Below are positions 11,275 to 22,844 of a stretch of 64,000 nt of DNA, piece by piece. Under the pieces are notes generated by a model. That model was not told the origin of the DNA and did not search any database. It was given only the letters and a program-made list of their open reading frames with translations. The position numbers and the translations under genes were made by a program. The stretch comes from Falciphora oryzae (lineage: Eukaryota; Ascomycota; Sordariomycetes; Magnaporthales; Magnaporthaceae): the NCBI GenBank assembly GCA_000733355.1, contig JNVV01000016.1:319181-383180 (forward strand), given 5' to 3'. Position 1 is the stretch's first letter; each line of letters starts with the position of its first letter.

Positions 11275-12709
11275 TCACCTGACCTGACCTGCATCGTCCA
11301 CGTCCGCATTTCCCAAGACGGGCGTTCCAGAAGACCCGCTGTGCTCTCCCTTGGGCACGTCTCGCTCGCCTGTCTTCTGCTCCTTGGGCTCCTCTGCCCC
11401 GAAAACCGCCTGGCTGTAGAGCTCTGATATGTTGTACCTCTTGAGTCCATCCCAGTCGCCGTCGACCACGCTCATGCCATAAATATTCTGCTCCCGATTT
11501 ATCAGCGGTCCTGATCACAGCTGCCCGTCTGCCCCAGACACAAGAAAGAACGCGCGGGGCATGAGAAAGGATGAAGCCACGCTTACCTGGTACATGTCCA
11601 CCAATATGACCTTGTCTGGGCTGCCGAGATTGACCTTGTGGCGGTCGTCAATCATTCCTGCAATCTGATTGATGACATCTCCTCGCTTAAGGGGACACTG
11701 GTTGCGTGTTGTAGCCCGGATGGCATACTTTCAGCCACCTGTTAGCGTCGGGGCAAGCGGTGGGCGAGTGGGTGTGGATATCTGTGCCCTACCGTATATG
11801 CCGGCTTCACCTCGTCACTGTTGCCGGCGGCAGCAGCGTCGGGGACAGAGCCCTCAGCCTCCCCAGCGCCATCCACGGTCTTCTGCTCGCCCTCGTCCTT
11901 GGCGCGCTTCATCGCAAACCACTGCGGCAGCACCTTCTCGCAGACCTCCTGCACACCCTTGTTCGACGCACGGCCGACCAGGGTGATGGGCGTGAGTCGG
12001 TTGAGGTACCTGGAGCGCCTGGCCTTGGGGTCCGCCGCAGCTTTGGCGTCGACGCAGATACGATGGGCAAACTCGACGGGCTCGATGGGCTCCCTGGTCT
12101 TGACGAACAGGAGACAGTCGACGCTCTGGCGGAGGGTGGTGAAGACCTCGTCACGCGGCCGCTCCTTGCCGTCTTTGGGTTTCATCGAGGTCAACTCCCT
12201 CTTGATGGACGCCTCGATGTCCTCATCCTCATCCTCGTCTTCCGCCGCGGCATCGCCCTGAGGGACTACATTGTACAGCTTCTCTGCGTACTTTCAATAC
12301 ACCCAAAATATTGTGCGTGAAATGGTTAGCGCTACGGTATCCGCGGCCGCCGCAGCCACAGGCGGGGAGGTGGCCGCAGATGATAGCACGTACCTCGTCG
12401 AATAGGAGCTGAACCTCGCGTGCAGCCTTGGTCTCCTGCGACCTGGCGCACGTCACCCATATTCCCGAGTAGCCCGGCTCGACCACGCCTCGCTGGTCCG
12501 CCTTGGACCGATGATGAGGGGTCTGCCACTTGCCCGAGTTTCCAGCCTTGAGGAAGCGAGGTCAGTTGTGTGTGGAGCAGGCCGGTCGGTGAAAGAGTGC
12601 ACCGAGTCGCCGACATGTCATGGAACTGGAGCAGAAAACGAACCTTTTTCCTCTTGGCGGGATTCGAGTCGGAACCCCGGGGGCCGCCTTTTCGTTTTTG
12701 CTCCGGCAT
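11275..12709 (-). CDS. TAN1: TAN1/THUMPD1, tRNA N4-acetylcytidine cofactor
   Basis: THUMP-domain protein that, with the acetyltransferase Kre33/NAT10, is needed for N4-acetylcytidine in the D-arm of tRNA-Ser and tRNA-Leu. Five exons, 12709-12644, 12546-12394, 12290-11793, 11727-11587 and 11487-11275, give 356 residues; yeast Tan1 is somewhat shorter. All junctions are phase 0, with introns of 65-103 nt and branch sites such as GCTAAC. The N-terminus is Lys/Arg-rich. Then come GYSGIWVTCARSQE, an acidic linker, the THUMP core with RYLNRLTPIT and IRATTRNQCPLKR, and the closing segment VILVDMYQNIYGMSVV. The C-terminal tail is low complexity. The donor of intron 3 (GTAGGG) is weaker than the others. 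Family assignment is firm and the exon boundaries are consistent throughout. Confidence 0.93.
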
Positions 12710-13188
12710 GCTTAGCAGATAGTCGGGCAGGATGATCCTGTTTGATGTGTATTGTCCACCGGTTTTAGGTTGTGGATTATCCTTTTATGGCCAACAGAGC
12801 CGGTCGTTGTGATTTGGTATTTTCTCTGTCCGTCGTGGTGATGGGGCGCTGCGTTTGTCGCTGCGAATAATTCTTGGACGATCACGTGCGGGGTTCCCCT
12901 TTTGCCCCTGACAGACAGGCAGCCGCGACCACCAGTCCATATACAGGACTGGTCCGAGTGGTCTTTTTCGGAATTTGACCGTATTGTTCATTGCCTAATA
13001 GTTCCTGGCCATGTGGGATCAGGGGACATCAAAATGCGGACCGCTATTGTAAGAGAGGAGTGTACCTAGCAGAGACGCCGAACAAGATCTATATGTGTGC
13101 TCGAAGCCAACGTTTCCTTCCGAAACTCCAAGCCATTTTCACGATGCAAACGGTCATTATTGTACAGAAGAAGAACGGAGACGAAGAA
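12710..13188. other. Spacer between TAN1 and ERV1
   Basis: This 479-bp gap lies between two minus-strand genes. It should hold the TAN1 promoter and the ERV1 3' end. No ORF with support is seen. Confidence 0.5.
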
Positions 13189-13819
13189 TCAATCACACCT
13201 CCCATCTTTCCACCCCGTCCGCCACCTCTGCTCCCACAGCCTGCAGTCGAACTCAGGCTTTTCCAGCTTGCGGTTGACGTCGTTGTGCGCGTTGCACAGC
13301 CACGTCCCAAAGTCGTCACGGGACCCGGCCCGCACGGGCTCGCGGCGCATGTAGGCCTGGAAGTCGTCAGCGCAGACCCAGCACGGGTACAGCTTGGAGA
13401 AGAGGCCCATGAAGCCGACGAGGTCCGCCTGCTCGGCCCGCGACGGCCGCTCCGGGTACGTGGCGGCGATGGAGTGCAGCAGCGTCCACGTGCTCCGGCC
13501 CAGCTGCTCGACGTCGGGCGGGCAGTCGCGCCGCTGCTGTGCGGGCGCCGCCGCGGCGCTTTTCCGGAGCGCCTTACTCTGCGCCGCCCAGTCCGCCATT
13601 GTCGTGCAGGTCCGACACCTGTGCTTTGCTGTTTAGCTTTTGGGGGTCAAAGGCTTGTTGGGGAAGCCAAGTTTTTACTGACGGTTTGCCATCTTTACCC
13701 AGGACCACTCCGCCTTTGGAAAGCTTCGCGGGGACATTTGCTGGTGCAGCCTCTGATGCAGGAGACGCAGCAGGTGCGCTCGTCCTGTCGCCCTCGGGTT
13801 CTCTCGGATCACCCGGCAT
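13189..13819 (-). CDS. ERV1: ERV1, FAD-linked sulfhydryl oxidase
   Basis: Mitochondrial intermembrane-space sulfhydryl oxidase that reoxidises Mia40 in the disulfide relay and supports cytosolic Fe-S protein maturation. Exons 13819-13683 and 13618-13189, separated by a 64-nt intron, give 188 residues. The splice reconstructs GKDGKPCRTC, the shuttle CxxC of the family at about residues 47-50; reading through the intron destroys it. The Erv/ALR domain follows, with the active-site pair YPCWVC at about 125-128 and the structural CX16C (C-N-A-H to F-D-C). The protein ends WRTGWKDGRCD as in fungal homologues. The start chosen is MPGDPREP; an upstream in-frame codon at 13984 looks like UTR. It is divergent from HEM4, 444 bp away. 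Confidence 0.95.
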
Positions 13820-14263
13820 GATTCGGCGTGGTTCAAGCGGTTCAAGTGACTGGCAGAGCAGAGCAGAAAGTGTGCGAATACCGTGACATACAAGAACGTG
13901 TTGGCTAACTTGGTCTAGGTTACAAAAATATGAATATATGAGGTCAGGTTTGCTGGATAATAAGCAGCGAGAGTCGGCATCCAAGGCTTGTGTTTGGTAA
14001 TTCTACTGGTGCAAGGATCACGTCCCCTCGGGATGATTGACGGGCAGGGGCAGGGGTGCAAGCTCTCCTATCGATAAAGCTCAACCCCCCGTCATGCAAC
14101 CTTGATCGGATCGTGGGGTGTGAGCGGGACTAATGTTAGACAGGCACATGTGCCGCGGGCGGCCTGCGTCTCAACCACCTTTTAGCGAAAGAATTCAGGG
14201 GTGCAACAAGGCACAGGCACTCCCAATCAATCTAGCATTCGTCAGACCCCTGGAAAGGCCACG
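13820..14263. promoter_or_regulatory. Shared divergent promoter ERV1 / HEM4
   Basis: This 444-bp region between the two start codons carries both promoters. It contains a TATCGATA palindrome near 14070. No binding site can be named with confidence. Confidence 0.5.
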
Positions 14264-15277
14264 ATGAGTGGCTCTCAGGACGGCACTGAGAGGAGGGTTC
14301 CCGTCTTCCTCCTCAAGACCAAGTCCGGCCCTACCGACGCTTACGAAGAGCAGTTTTCAAAGACCCTGGATGGCGTCGTCTTTGAGCCCGAGTTCGTGCC
14401 CGTTCTGGAACACCGGTTTCTGGACGCCGGCATGGACCGGGTCAGATCCCTGTTGAGAGGTGGCAAAATTGGCCGGGCGTCCGAGTCCGAGTACGGCGGC
14501 CTCATCTTCACCTCACAGCGCGCTGTCGAGGCCTTTGCGAAGCTGGTTATTGAGGACACAGGTATGACTCTTATTCACTACCACGCGCTGACCTACGGAC
14601 TGGCTCTCGCTCAACATTCACGAAATCCAGCAGGATCGGGTGGAGATGGATGGCCACATCTCCAAGACGTGCCGGTCTACAGCGTCGGGCCGGCGACGAC
14701 TCGGGCTCTCAAGGCAGTGTCGCAGCACCCCGGGCTCCAGGTCTACGGCGAGCACACGGGCAACGGCGAGACGCTGGCGCCCTTCATCCTGGACCACTAC
14801 GGTGACTGGTACAGGGACCGCGCGGCCAAGCCGCCGCTGCTGTTCCTGGTCGGCGAGCAGCGCAGGGACGTGATCCCGCGGGTCCTGATGGACGAGGGGC
14901 TGGCGCCGGACAGGCGGGTGCGGGTCGACGAGGTGGTCATCTACGGGACCGGGGTGATGCGGTCGTTTGAGCAAGACTTTGCGGCGAGGCTGGCGCAGGC
15001 GGGCCGGCGGGGGCTGTGGGTGGTGGTGTTCTCGCCGACGGGGTGCGACAGCATGCTACGCGGGCTGGGGCTGCTGAGCCCGACGGGCGTCCTGGACGGC
15101 GAGGCGGCGGCCGCGATGAAGGGCGGCGGCAGCAGGCGGCTGGTTGCCACGATCGGGCCAACAACAAAGGCCTTCCTGCAGGGCTCGTTTGGGTTCGAGC
15201 CGGATGTGTGCGCTGAGATGCCGAGCCCCGAGGGCGTGTGGGCGGGAATTAGCAAATACATGACCAATGTGGGATGA
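14264..15277 (+). CDS. HEM4: Uroporphyrinogen-III synthase
   Basis: Cyclises hydroxymethylbilane to uroporphyrinogen III, the fourth step of cytosolic heme synthesis. Exons 14264-14561 and 14631-15277 give 314 residues. The family segments VPVFLLKTKS, GLIFTSQRAVEAF, PVYSVGPATT, LLFLVGEQRRDVIPR and WVVVFSPTGCDSM follow the usual order of the two-domain HemD fold. The 69-nt intron (GTATGA, branch GCTGAC, acceptor CCAG) is a multiple of three and has no stop, so an unspliced message would still be translated with 23 extra residues. I infer that it is spliced because the inserted residues interrupt the conserved core. The start is ATGAGTGGC; an in-frame GTG further upstream is not expected to be used. 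Confidence 0.92.
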   Translation: MSGSQDGTERRVPVFLLKTKSGPTDAYEEQFSKTLDGVVFEPEFVPVLEHRFLDAGMDRVRSLLRGGKIGRASESEYGGLIFTSQRAVEAFAKLVIEDTGMTLIHYHALTYGLALAQHSRNPAGSGGDGWPHLQDVPVYSVGPATTRALKAVSQHPGLQVYGEHTGNGETLAPFILDHYGDWYRDRAAKPPLLFLVGEQRRDVIPRVLMDEGLAPDRRVRVDEVVIYGTGVMRSFEQDFAARLAQAGRRGLWVVVFSPTGCDSMLRGLGLLSPTGVLDGEAAAAMKGGGSRRLVATIGPTTKAFLQGSFGFEPDVCAEMPSPEGVWAGISKYMTNVG

Positions 15278-16056
15278 TGGATGTGTCAAGCTGTCAAGCA
15301 GCCGCAGGCTGTTAGGTAAGAAGGGGTGCTTGGCTCTTCAAGGAGAGCGGTCTCAGCAGCTGTCTCACGGGCCGCATCAAATAATTACCGGATGCGTGTC
15401 TGAGGCGTTACGTTACGCTTCTCCAATGGCGAGGGTGAAATCAGGACCTGCATTGATTCAAGAGACAAAGCTCGACGGATAGCTGGGCAAAAATACCAGA
15501 TGCCAGCCAGTGCGTGCAGCCTGAGCGCGACACGTACCGTTGGGGCGACCCGACGTTGGGTATTATTAGCTTAGGCACGTTGCCGTACCCCCGTCCATTC
15601 GCTAGTTACCCCGCCTAGCGCATGGATCTGGCGGCCTGTACCGTCAATCAATCGCCTTGTCAGCACGCCCAGAAGCCGCCGCAGACCGCTGCCGTCTGGC
15701 CCGACTGCCGTCCGCCTGGGCTCATTGGAAGCTTGTGCGGGGGCATCGACGCTGCGTTACGTGCTCCAGGCCAGGCCCCTGGGACAGCCGCCATCCGTGC
15801 GCGACCAAGCAAGCTGCTATTGATGGAAAACGACACTCCAAGTTCGTCGCCCGCGCGCATCGCCCATTGACCGATCCCCCTCGGGCCTCAACGCACCCTC
15901 GTTTCGATCCATGCAAACTAAAGCTTGTCGTAGCTTGTGTGGCGGCCAGTACAAAAGTCGACGACCGGACCCTGGCGATCCTCCCTCGTCGTCCCACACC
16001 CCCAGCCGACGACGACCTGCATCGCCACCGTCATCATCACTTGTCTTCTCGCAACC
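15278..16056. other. Spacer between HEM4 and OXR1
   Basis: This 779-bp spacer lies between two plus-strand genes. It holds the HEM4 3' flank and the OXR1 promoter and 5' leader. ORFs present are shadows without recognisable protein sequence. Confidence 0.5.
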
Positions 16057-17287
16057 ATGAGCTTCCACTACCAGACCACCTACTCCCCGCCCTCCTCCTC
16101 GGGCGCCGCCACCCCGACCACCACCACCTCGGGCGGCTCGTCCACCTACTTCGGCTCGGGCCTGTACAGCGCCTTTGGCGGCCTGATCCGCCGCCTGTCC
16201 AGCGAGCCCAACGGCACCATGACGTCGTCCACCCACCACGGCCACCGCCAACAATACGACGACGACGATGACGAAAACGGCGTCAACGGCGTCTACAACC
16301 CCCGCAACCGCAAAACAAGCAGGCCGCCCCGCCGCCGCAGTCCCTCCCCGCTGCGCCCGCCGCCCCTGGGCCCGCTCGCGCTGCGCGGCTTCCGCGACGA
16401 CACCCCGCCCTCGGCCCGCCTGCTGACGGCGCCCGTGGCCGAGGAGATCCGCATCATGGTGCCTGAGCGCCTGCGCATAGAGGAGGACTGGAAGCTCGTC
16501 TACAGCCTCGACCAGGACGGCGCCAGCCTCGCCACCCTGTATGAGAAGTCGGCCGAGTACAGGGGCCGCCGCGGCGGCTTCGTCCTGGTCGTGCGCGACG
16601 ACGAGGGAGGGGTATGTGATGCTCTGCTCTGCTCTGCTCTGCTTTGCTCGTCGTCCATCGTTTTTCCTTTGACCGCCTAGACGAATTGTTGACCCTCCCT
16701 CCCCTCTCTTGCAGATCTTTGGCGCGTACCTCTCCGAGGCGCCGCACATATCAGCCCACTACTTCGGCACCGGGGAGTGCTTCCTGTGGCGCGCCTCGGT
16801 CATGGCCTCGCTCCCGCCCCCGCCGTCGGCCGACACCGCCAACCTGACGGGCCGCACCACCACCGTCATCGCCGCCGCCCCTGCCCCGCCGCCGCAGCTG
16901 ATCCCGATATACGACACGGACCTCGAGACCCGGGGCACGAGCGAGTACCACCTGCAGGCCGGCGACGACGGCAAGCAGCAGAACCAGCAGAACCACAACC
17001 ACAGCAACAGCAACGGCCTCCTGACCCCGCCACAGCCGCCGGCCTCGCCCTCGATCCGGTTCAAGGCGTTCCCCTACAGCGGCGTCAACGAGTACTACGT
17101 CTACTGCGAGCCGCAGTGGCTGAGCGTCGGCGGCGGCGACGGCAAGTATGGGCTCTGGCTCGACGACTCGCTCGAGAAGGGCAAAAGCGCCACCTCCCTG
17201 ACGTTCGGCAACGAGCCCCTCAGTGACCAAGGGGACAAGTTTGGCGTCCTCGGCGTCGAGTTGTGGATCATCGGGGCCAAGGACTAG
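16057..17287 (+). CDS. OXR1: TLDc-domain protein, OXR1 type
   Basis: Oxidation resistance protein 1 family; TLDc proteins protect against oxidative stress and several bind and disassemble the V-ATPase. Exons 16057-16611 and 16715-17287 give 375 residues, with a phase-0 103-nt intron (GTATGT ... TTGCAG). The N-terminal 110 residues are Ser/Thr/Pro-rich. The TLDc domain begins near LLTAPVAEEIRIMVPERLR, continues through WKLVYSLDQDGASLATLYEK, resumes after the intron with IFGAYLSEAPHIS and YFGTGECFLWR, and ends with the typical FGVLGVELWIIG. A low-complexity insert rich in Gln, Asn and His (about residues 245-285) sits inside the domain, as in many filamentous fungi. Confidence 0.92.
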
Positions 17288-17710
17288 ACTAGACTAGCGG
17301 GTGGCCGTGTTGCTGCTGCTGCTGCTAGTGACGGTCGGGAGAGGCAAAAGGGGAAGGGGAGATTGTCGGTAAGTTTATGTATGTGCATGTTTTACGAGCC
17401 AATTGTTGACGGTGACGGCTAATGGTTTCTCCTTATGACACTGGAACAGACAGCTCTAAACAAGGGCGTTCATTTTCGAGTGCGAAGGAAACCCAGCGCG
17501 TGTTTTTGGATTCGGTCGATGGATACCATGCTTGCTATATTATACGTACACCAGTGGATTGGAACTAGGCCGCACAGTTTTTTTTATGTTCTGATTTTGA
17601 AAAAGGGGCGCGCGCGGAGGCAAAATCCATTCTTTATTCCCATGGAAAGCAACACAAACGAAGGGCTCGGGATGAGGAGGCCAGGAAAAAAACCGGCGCG
17701 AGACCAAAAG

Positions 17711-17750
<40 letters not shown>

Positions 17751-18552
17751 CTATGATACCCACCTAGTCAGCTTCGAAGCATATTACAGTGCTACTACAC
17801 GTGGCCTGTGGCACACCACCTTGGCGCTTGTGTGCGCCATCGATCAACACGCGAGCACGGTGCCTGGCTCAGTTCGACACCATTTATTCCCTCTTTCGGC
17901 GGAAGATAGCCTCCATTGTCTTTTTTATTTTTTTATTTTTCACTGTGAGTACCTACGAACCACGCGGTTCCTGCACAACATATACTGCTCTGGACGCCCC
18001 GCAACAAACACCCTAGAGTCGGAGAATCGCCCCTCCCGCCGAGCCTCGCGTGGCTCAAAGCGAAGCGGTGAGGAAGAAAGGGAGAAGACAGTGAGTGGGG
18101 CAAGGTGAACAGGACCGCAAAAGGAAAGAGGAATGCCAGGAGCTGTGGAGAGATAGAGCCGAAAAGAAAAATAGATTGCAATCATAAACAAGAGAGACAA
18201 ATCCGCCCCCAAATGTTTACCCCGCTCTCCCAAAGGCAACTCACCCCTCACCGGCCTTTCCCACCCTCCCTGGGGCTATCTGATTAGGTACTAAAACCCT
18301 GGCCGGCAGGCGCATCCCGTTACCAGCGCGCCACGCGTGAGGCCTGCCTCCGGCAAAGGCTCCGTCCGTCTAAAGTCCAGGCTCCCATGATCCTCCGATA
18401 AATGGTATCTATCATCCAGCAGGAAACGTCGTGGCCAGACGCTCAGCGCAATGGTAATCCCGAGGCGACGGGTGCCGGGGCCCACGAGGGCCAGTCGCTC
18501 ACATTCCCCTTGTTCATCTGATCCCTCTCTAAAAGGCCATGGGCGAAAGGCG
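17288..18552. other. Intergenic region with CA repeat
   Basis: This 1.27-kb region separates the 3' ends of OXR1 and the MAP kinase, so it holds two convergent terminators. It contains a CTG run near 17310, a long CA microsatellite, and T-rich stretches near 17917-17941. No gene is supported. Confidence 0.5.
17711..17747. repeat. CA dinucleotide microsatellite
   Basis: About 18 uninterrupted CA units lie in the 3' intergenic region between convergent OXR1 and MAP kinase genes. Confidence 0.95.
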
Positions 18553-19954
<1,402 letters not shown>

Positions 19955-22844
19955 GGCGACGCCGGGGGCGGGCTCGATGGCCGGCTCTCAGGATCAATTG
20001 CGAGGCGCCGCGGGGCAGCGGAGGTCAAGTCTGGGTTTGGGCGGCGTTGGCGAAGTGTGGTGGTGGTGATTTGTGGTTGTGTTTAGCTGAGCCCAGGTCG
20101 AAAGCCGAGAAGAGGGGGGGGTTTGGTCTGGTCCAGTTGCACAACGGGTGTGGAGGAGCCAAGGACGTGGGAGGGAGCGCGGCAGGCAGAAGATCAGGGT
20201 ATCCTCTCTGGATTGCCGAAACTGGACAGCGCAGACAAAATAAGACCAAAAAGGCGGCGTGCGGCAAACCAAGCCGAGGGGAGTGGGACGATCAAAGGGG
20301 ACGATAGAAAAAAAAAAGGGGGGGGCGGAGGACTAGCTGGAGCAGAAAAAGCGGAAAAGAGAGAGAAAGGAAAACGGCGGAAAGAGAGAGCGGGAATAAA
20401 GGCAAATAAAATAAACGAGATATGGGAGGAGGATGCGGTCGAGACGGGAAGGGGGCCAGCAGACAGGCCGTGGTGTTTGTTGGATCGTCAAGCCAGCGTC
20501 CAAGCGCTCTTCGTCCTCACGGGTCTGGTTGCTGGACCTATTGGGACGGCGGTGGATGCTCCCAAAACGAGATGGTGGGTGCGCCCCTTTTCGCTTCTGC
20601 TGCTTGCTACCTTCTATCTGTGTTTCTGGTGCTGGTTGCTGGCCAGTGGCGGTGGCTCTCTTGGGGACCAGACGGGGACCTGGCCAACCAACCTGTGTTA
20701 GGTACGGTATTGAAGGGGCTCCAGCCTACTGGGGGAAATGCGTATGTGGAACGTGTCTGTCGCCTATCAAATTGGGGTAGGTAGCACACACACCGTAGCG
20801 AACAGCAATAGTCTGAAATCCAAATGCAGCGCTGGGCTGGCTGGCGGGGAGCGGATTGGGAGCGAGCGGCGCCTGGGCGGGGTATTTTCTGTCTTTCTGT
20901 CTGCCCAGGTCTCGGCATCTTTCTGCGAAGTGAGGGGCAGGCAGCTCGCGCTAGTCTAGCTGATTAGGTACCTAGGTACTCTGTGCGTGCAGGAGGTACC
21001 CGTGTGCTTAGCGGCTGGCGGGCGCATTTTTGGGGGGTCGCCAGAAGAGGCTGGGCCTAGGCCGTTGTGCCAGTCTGTCTGTCTGCCTGCAGCCCTTGGC
21101 CCTGGTTGATGTCTGATGCGGTCGTGCCTTCCTCCCATTTGCCTGTTTAGGCTGCCCGTCGATCGTGGATCACAGCAAAACGGGCAAATAAAAAAAAAAA
21201 GATACGGCCAGCCCGGCCAGCCTGCATCGTCCTGTGTCTCGTCCTTCTCGGCTTCTTCCTAACTTTTTTTTTTTTTTTTTTTCCTTCTTCAGCTGCCTCT
21301 CCCTGCTGGTCGTGACTTCCCCTGTGCAGTGTGATCAATCCGGCTCCCGCCAACCGCATCGCCCACGGCCTTTTTAGCCCACTGCGCCCCGCTGCGATTG
21401 GCCAGGTGGTGTGCCGTAACGAATCGTGCCGACATGGGCCTGCTGCTCCTGCCGCTGCCGCCGTCCTTTTTTTTTCTTCTTTTTTTTTTCTTTTTTTTTT
21501 TTCTTCTCTTCTTTGCTTCTTCTTGTGCTGGTGCCGTTCTCTGCCCGCTGTCTCGGGAGCTGCTTGCTGCTGCTTCTGCCTTGCCTTGATTAGCCTACCA
21601 CCACCAACTTGAGCTTCATACTGCGTAACCGCATAGCCGCTCTTCCCGGCCTATCTTCTCGCTCGCTCGCTCGTACATGCTTCGTCGCCCAGTAGCCGCC
21701 CACTCCCGCCCCTCGGCGCCTGCGTTTCAGTCACACTGGAGCCGTTTCATGACTGGTCCAGAGGGCCGTCTCCCAAGCCCTATCCCGGATGGTGGGGGCC
21801 GCGTCTTGGGTGCCTCGGTCCAATCATGGCAGCCTCTGCGCTACATCTGCCGACCTACATATGTCGCCGATGTACCATGTATCCGCCCAGCGCCTCTCAG
21901 CACGAGGTACCTATCATCCGGCCACCTCCCACGGCCTGACCTGCGTGCCTGCCTACCAACTACTCAANNNNNNNNNNNNNNNNNNNNNNNNNNNNNNNNN
22001 NNNNNNNNNNNNNNNNNNNNNNNNNNNNNNNNNNNNNNNNNNNNNNNNNNNNNNNNNNNNNNNNNNNNNNNNNNNNNNNNNNNNNNNNNNNNNNNNNNNN
22101 NNNNNNNNNNNNNNNNNNNNNNNNNNNNNNNNNNNNNNNNNNNNNNNNNNNNNNNNNNNNNNNNNNNNNNNNGCTGCGTCGGTAGTGCGTGCGCGCCGTC
22201 ACGGTTGCCGAACGGCTTGCATGACCGGATTCCCAAAGAGAGCCCAGACGCATCCTCCGCGCTGTCATGTTCCATGCGCCACTGTCGGGCTTCAAAAGAG
22301 ACGGACATGCCCTTGGGACCAACACGGTGGAAGCCCTTCCCGGGAGCCTCCTGCACCCCAAAGTCACGAGGCGGCCGCCGATAAGAGGCCATGAAGGCTG
22401 CAGTTGCCCGGCCGCCTTCTCCAGAGTGTCCTCTCCCACATGCCCCCCTCCGGCCTCTTGGCGCTTCTGTATGCATCTCGAGTCGCGTCATGTGACGGGA
22501 CTGCTTACAAACACACCCAGGGGCTTGATCAAGAGGAATAGAGGTCGGCAGGTAGGCACATGGTTGGTGAGGGTGGCATGTCAATAGGCGAGGCAGACAG
22601 CTCGGTAGGACCCTCGTCGCTCAGCAGGTCGTGAATGATGGCATCTCACGTGCACGCCAGGTCGCCATGAGTATCGAGGCTTTTTCCCCTCCCGCGCCCC
22701 TCGCTACCAGGTGTGTCGACTAAAACTCGCGTCTAGGTGGCCGGTCTATACACTAAAACGCGCTTGAACACGCACGCGACCACATCCCATTAAAGTTGTT
22801 TCTTTCTTTTCATTTCCATATCTGATCTTGCCTGCATTTACTCT
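19955..22844. other. Long gene-free region upstream of the MAP kinase
   Basis: This region of about 2.9 kb lies between the MAP kinase start and the SEC24 3' end and includes a 206-bp assembly gap. It is rich in purine and pyrimidine tracts (20300-20400, 21264-21282, 21465-21520) of the kind common in fungal promoters and 5' leaders. A TAGGTACCTAGGTA palindrome lies at 20965-20978. ORFs here are low complexity or cross the gap and are not supported. Confidence 0.5.
21967..22172. other. Assembly gap (206 N)
   Basis: Run of N bases. ORFs translated across it are meaningless. Confidence 1.

Noticed and set aside
13820..13984. Upstream in-frame start for ERV1
   Set aside because: The extra residues look like translated leader, and the start at 13819 gives a normal N-terminus.
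14201..14263. GTG start for HEM4
   Set aside because: Nuclear fungal genes normally start at ATG, and the first in-frame ATG is at 14264.
20123..20701. 192-codon plus-strand ORF upstream of the MAP kinase
   Set aside because: Composition follows purine-rich DNA; no domain and no splice-linked continuation. Likely promoter sequence.
21677..22384. ORFs spanning the N gap
   Set aside because: They exist only because N was translated as X.
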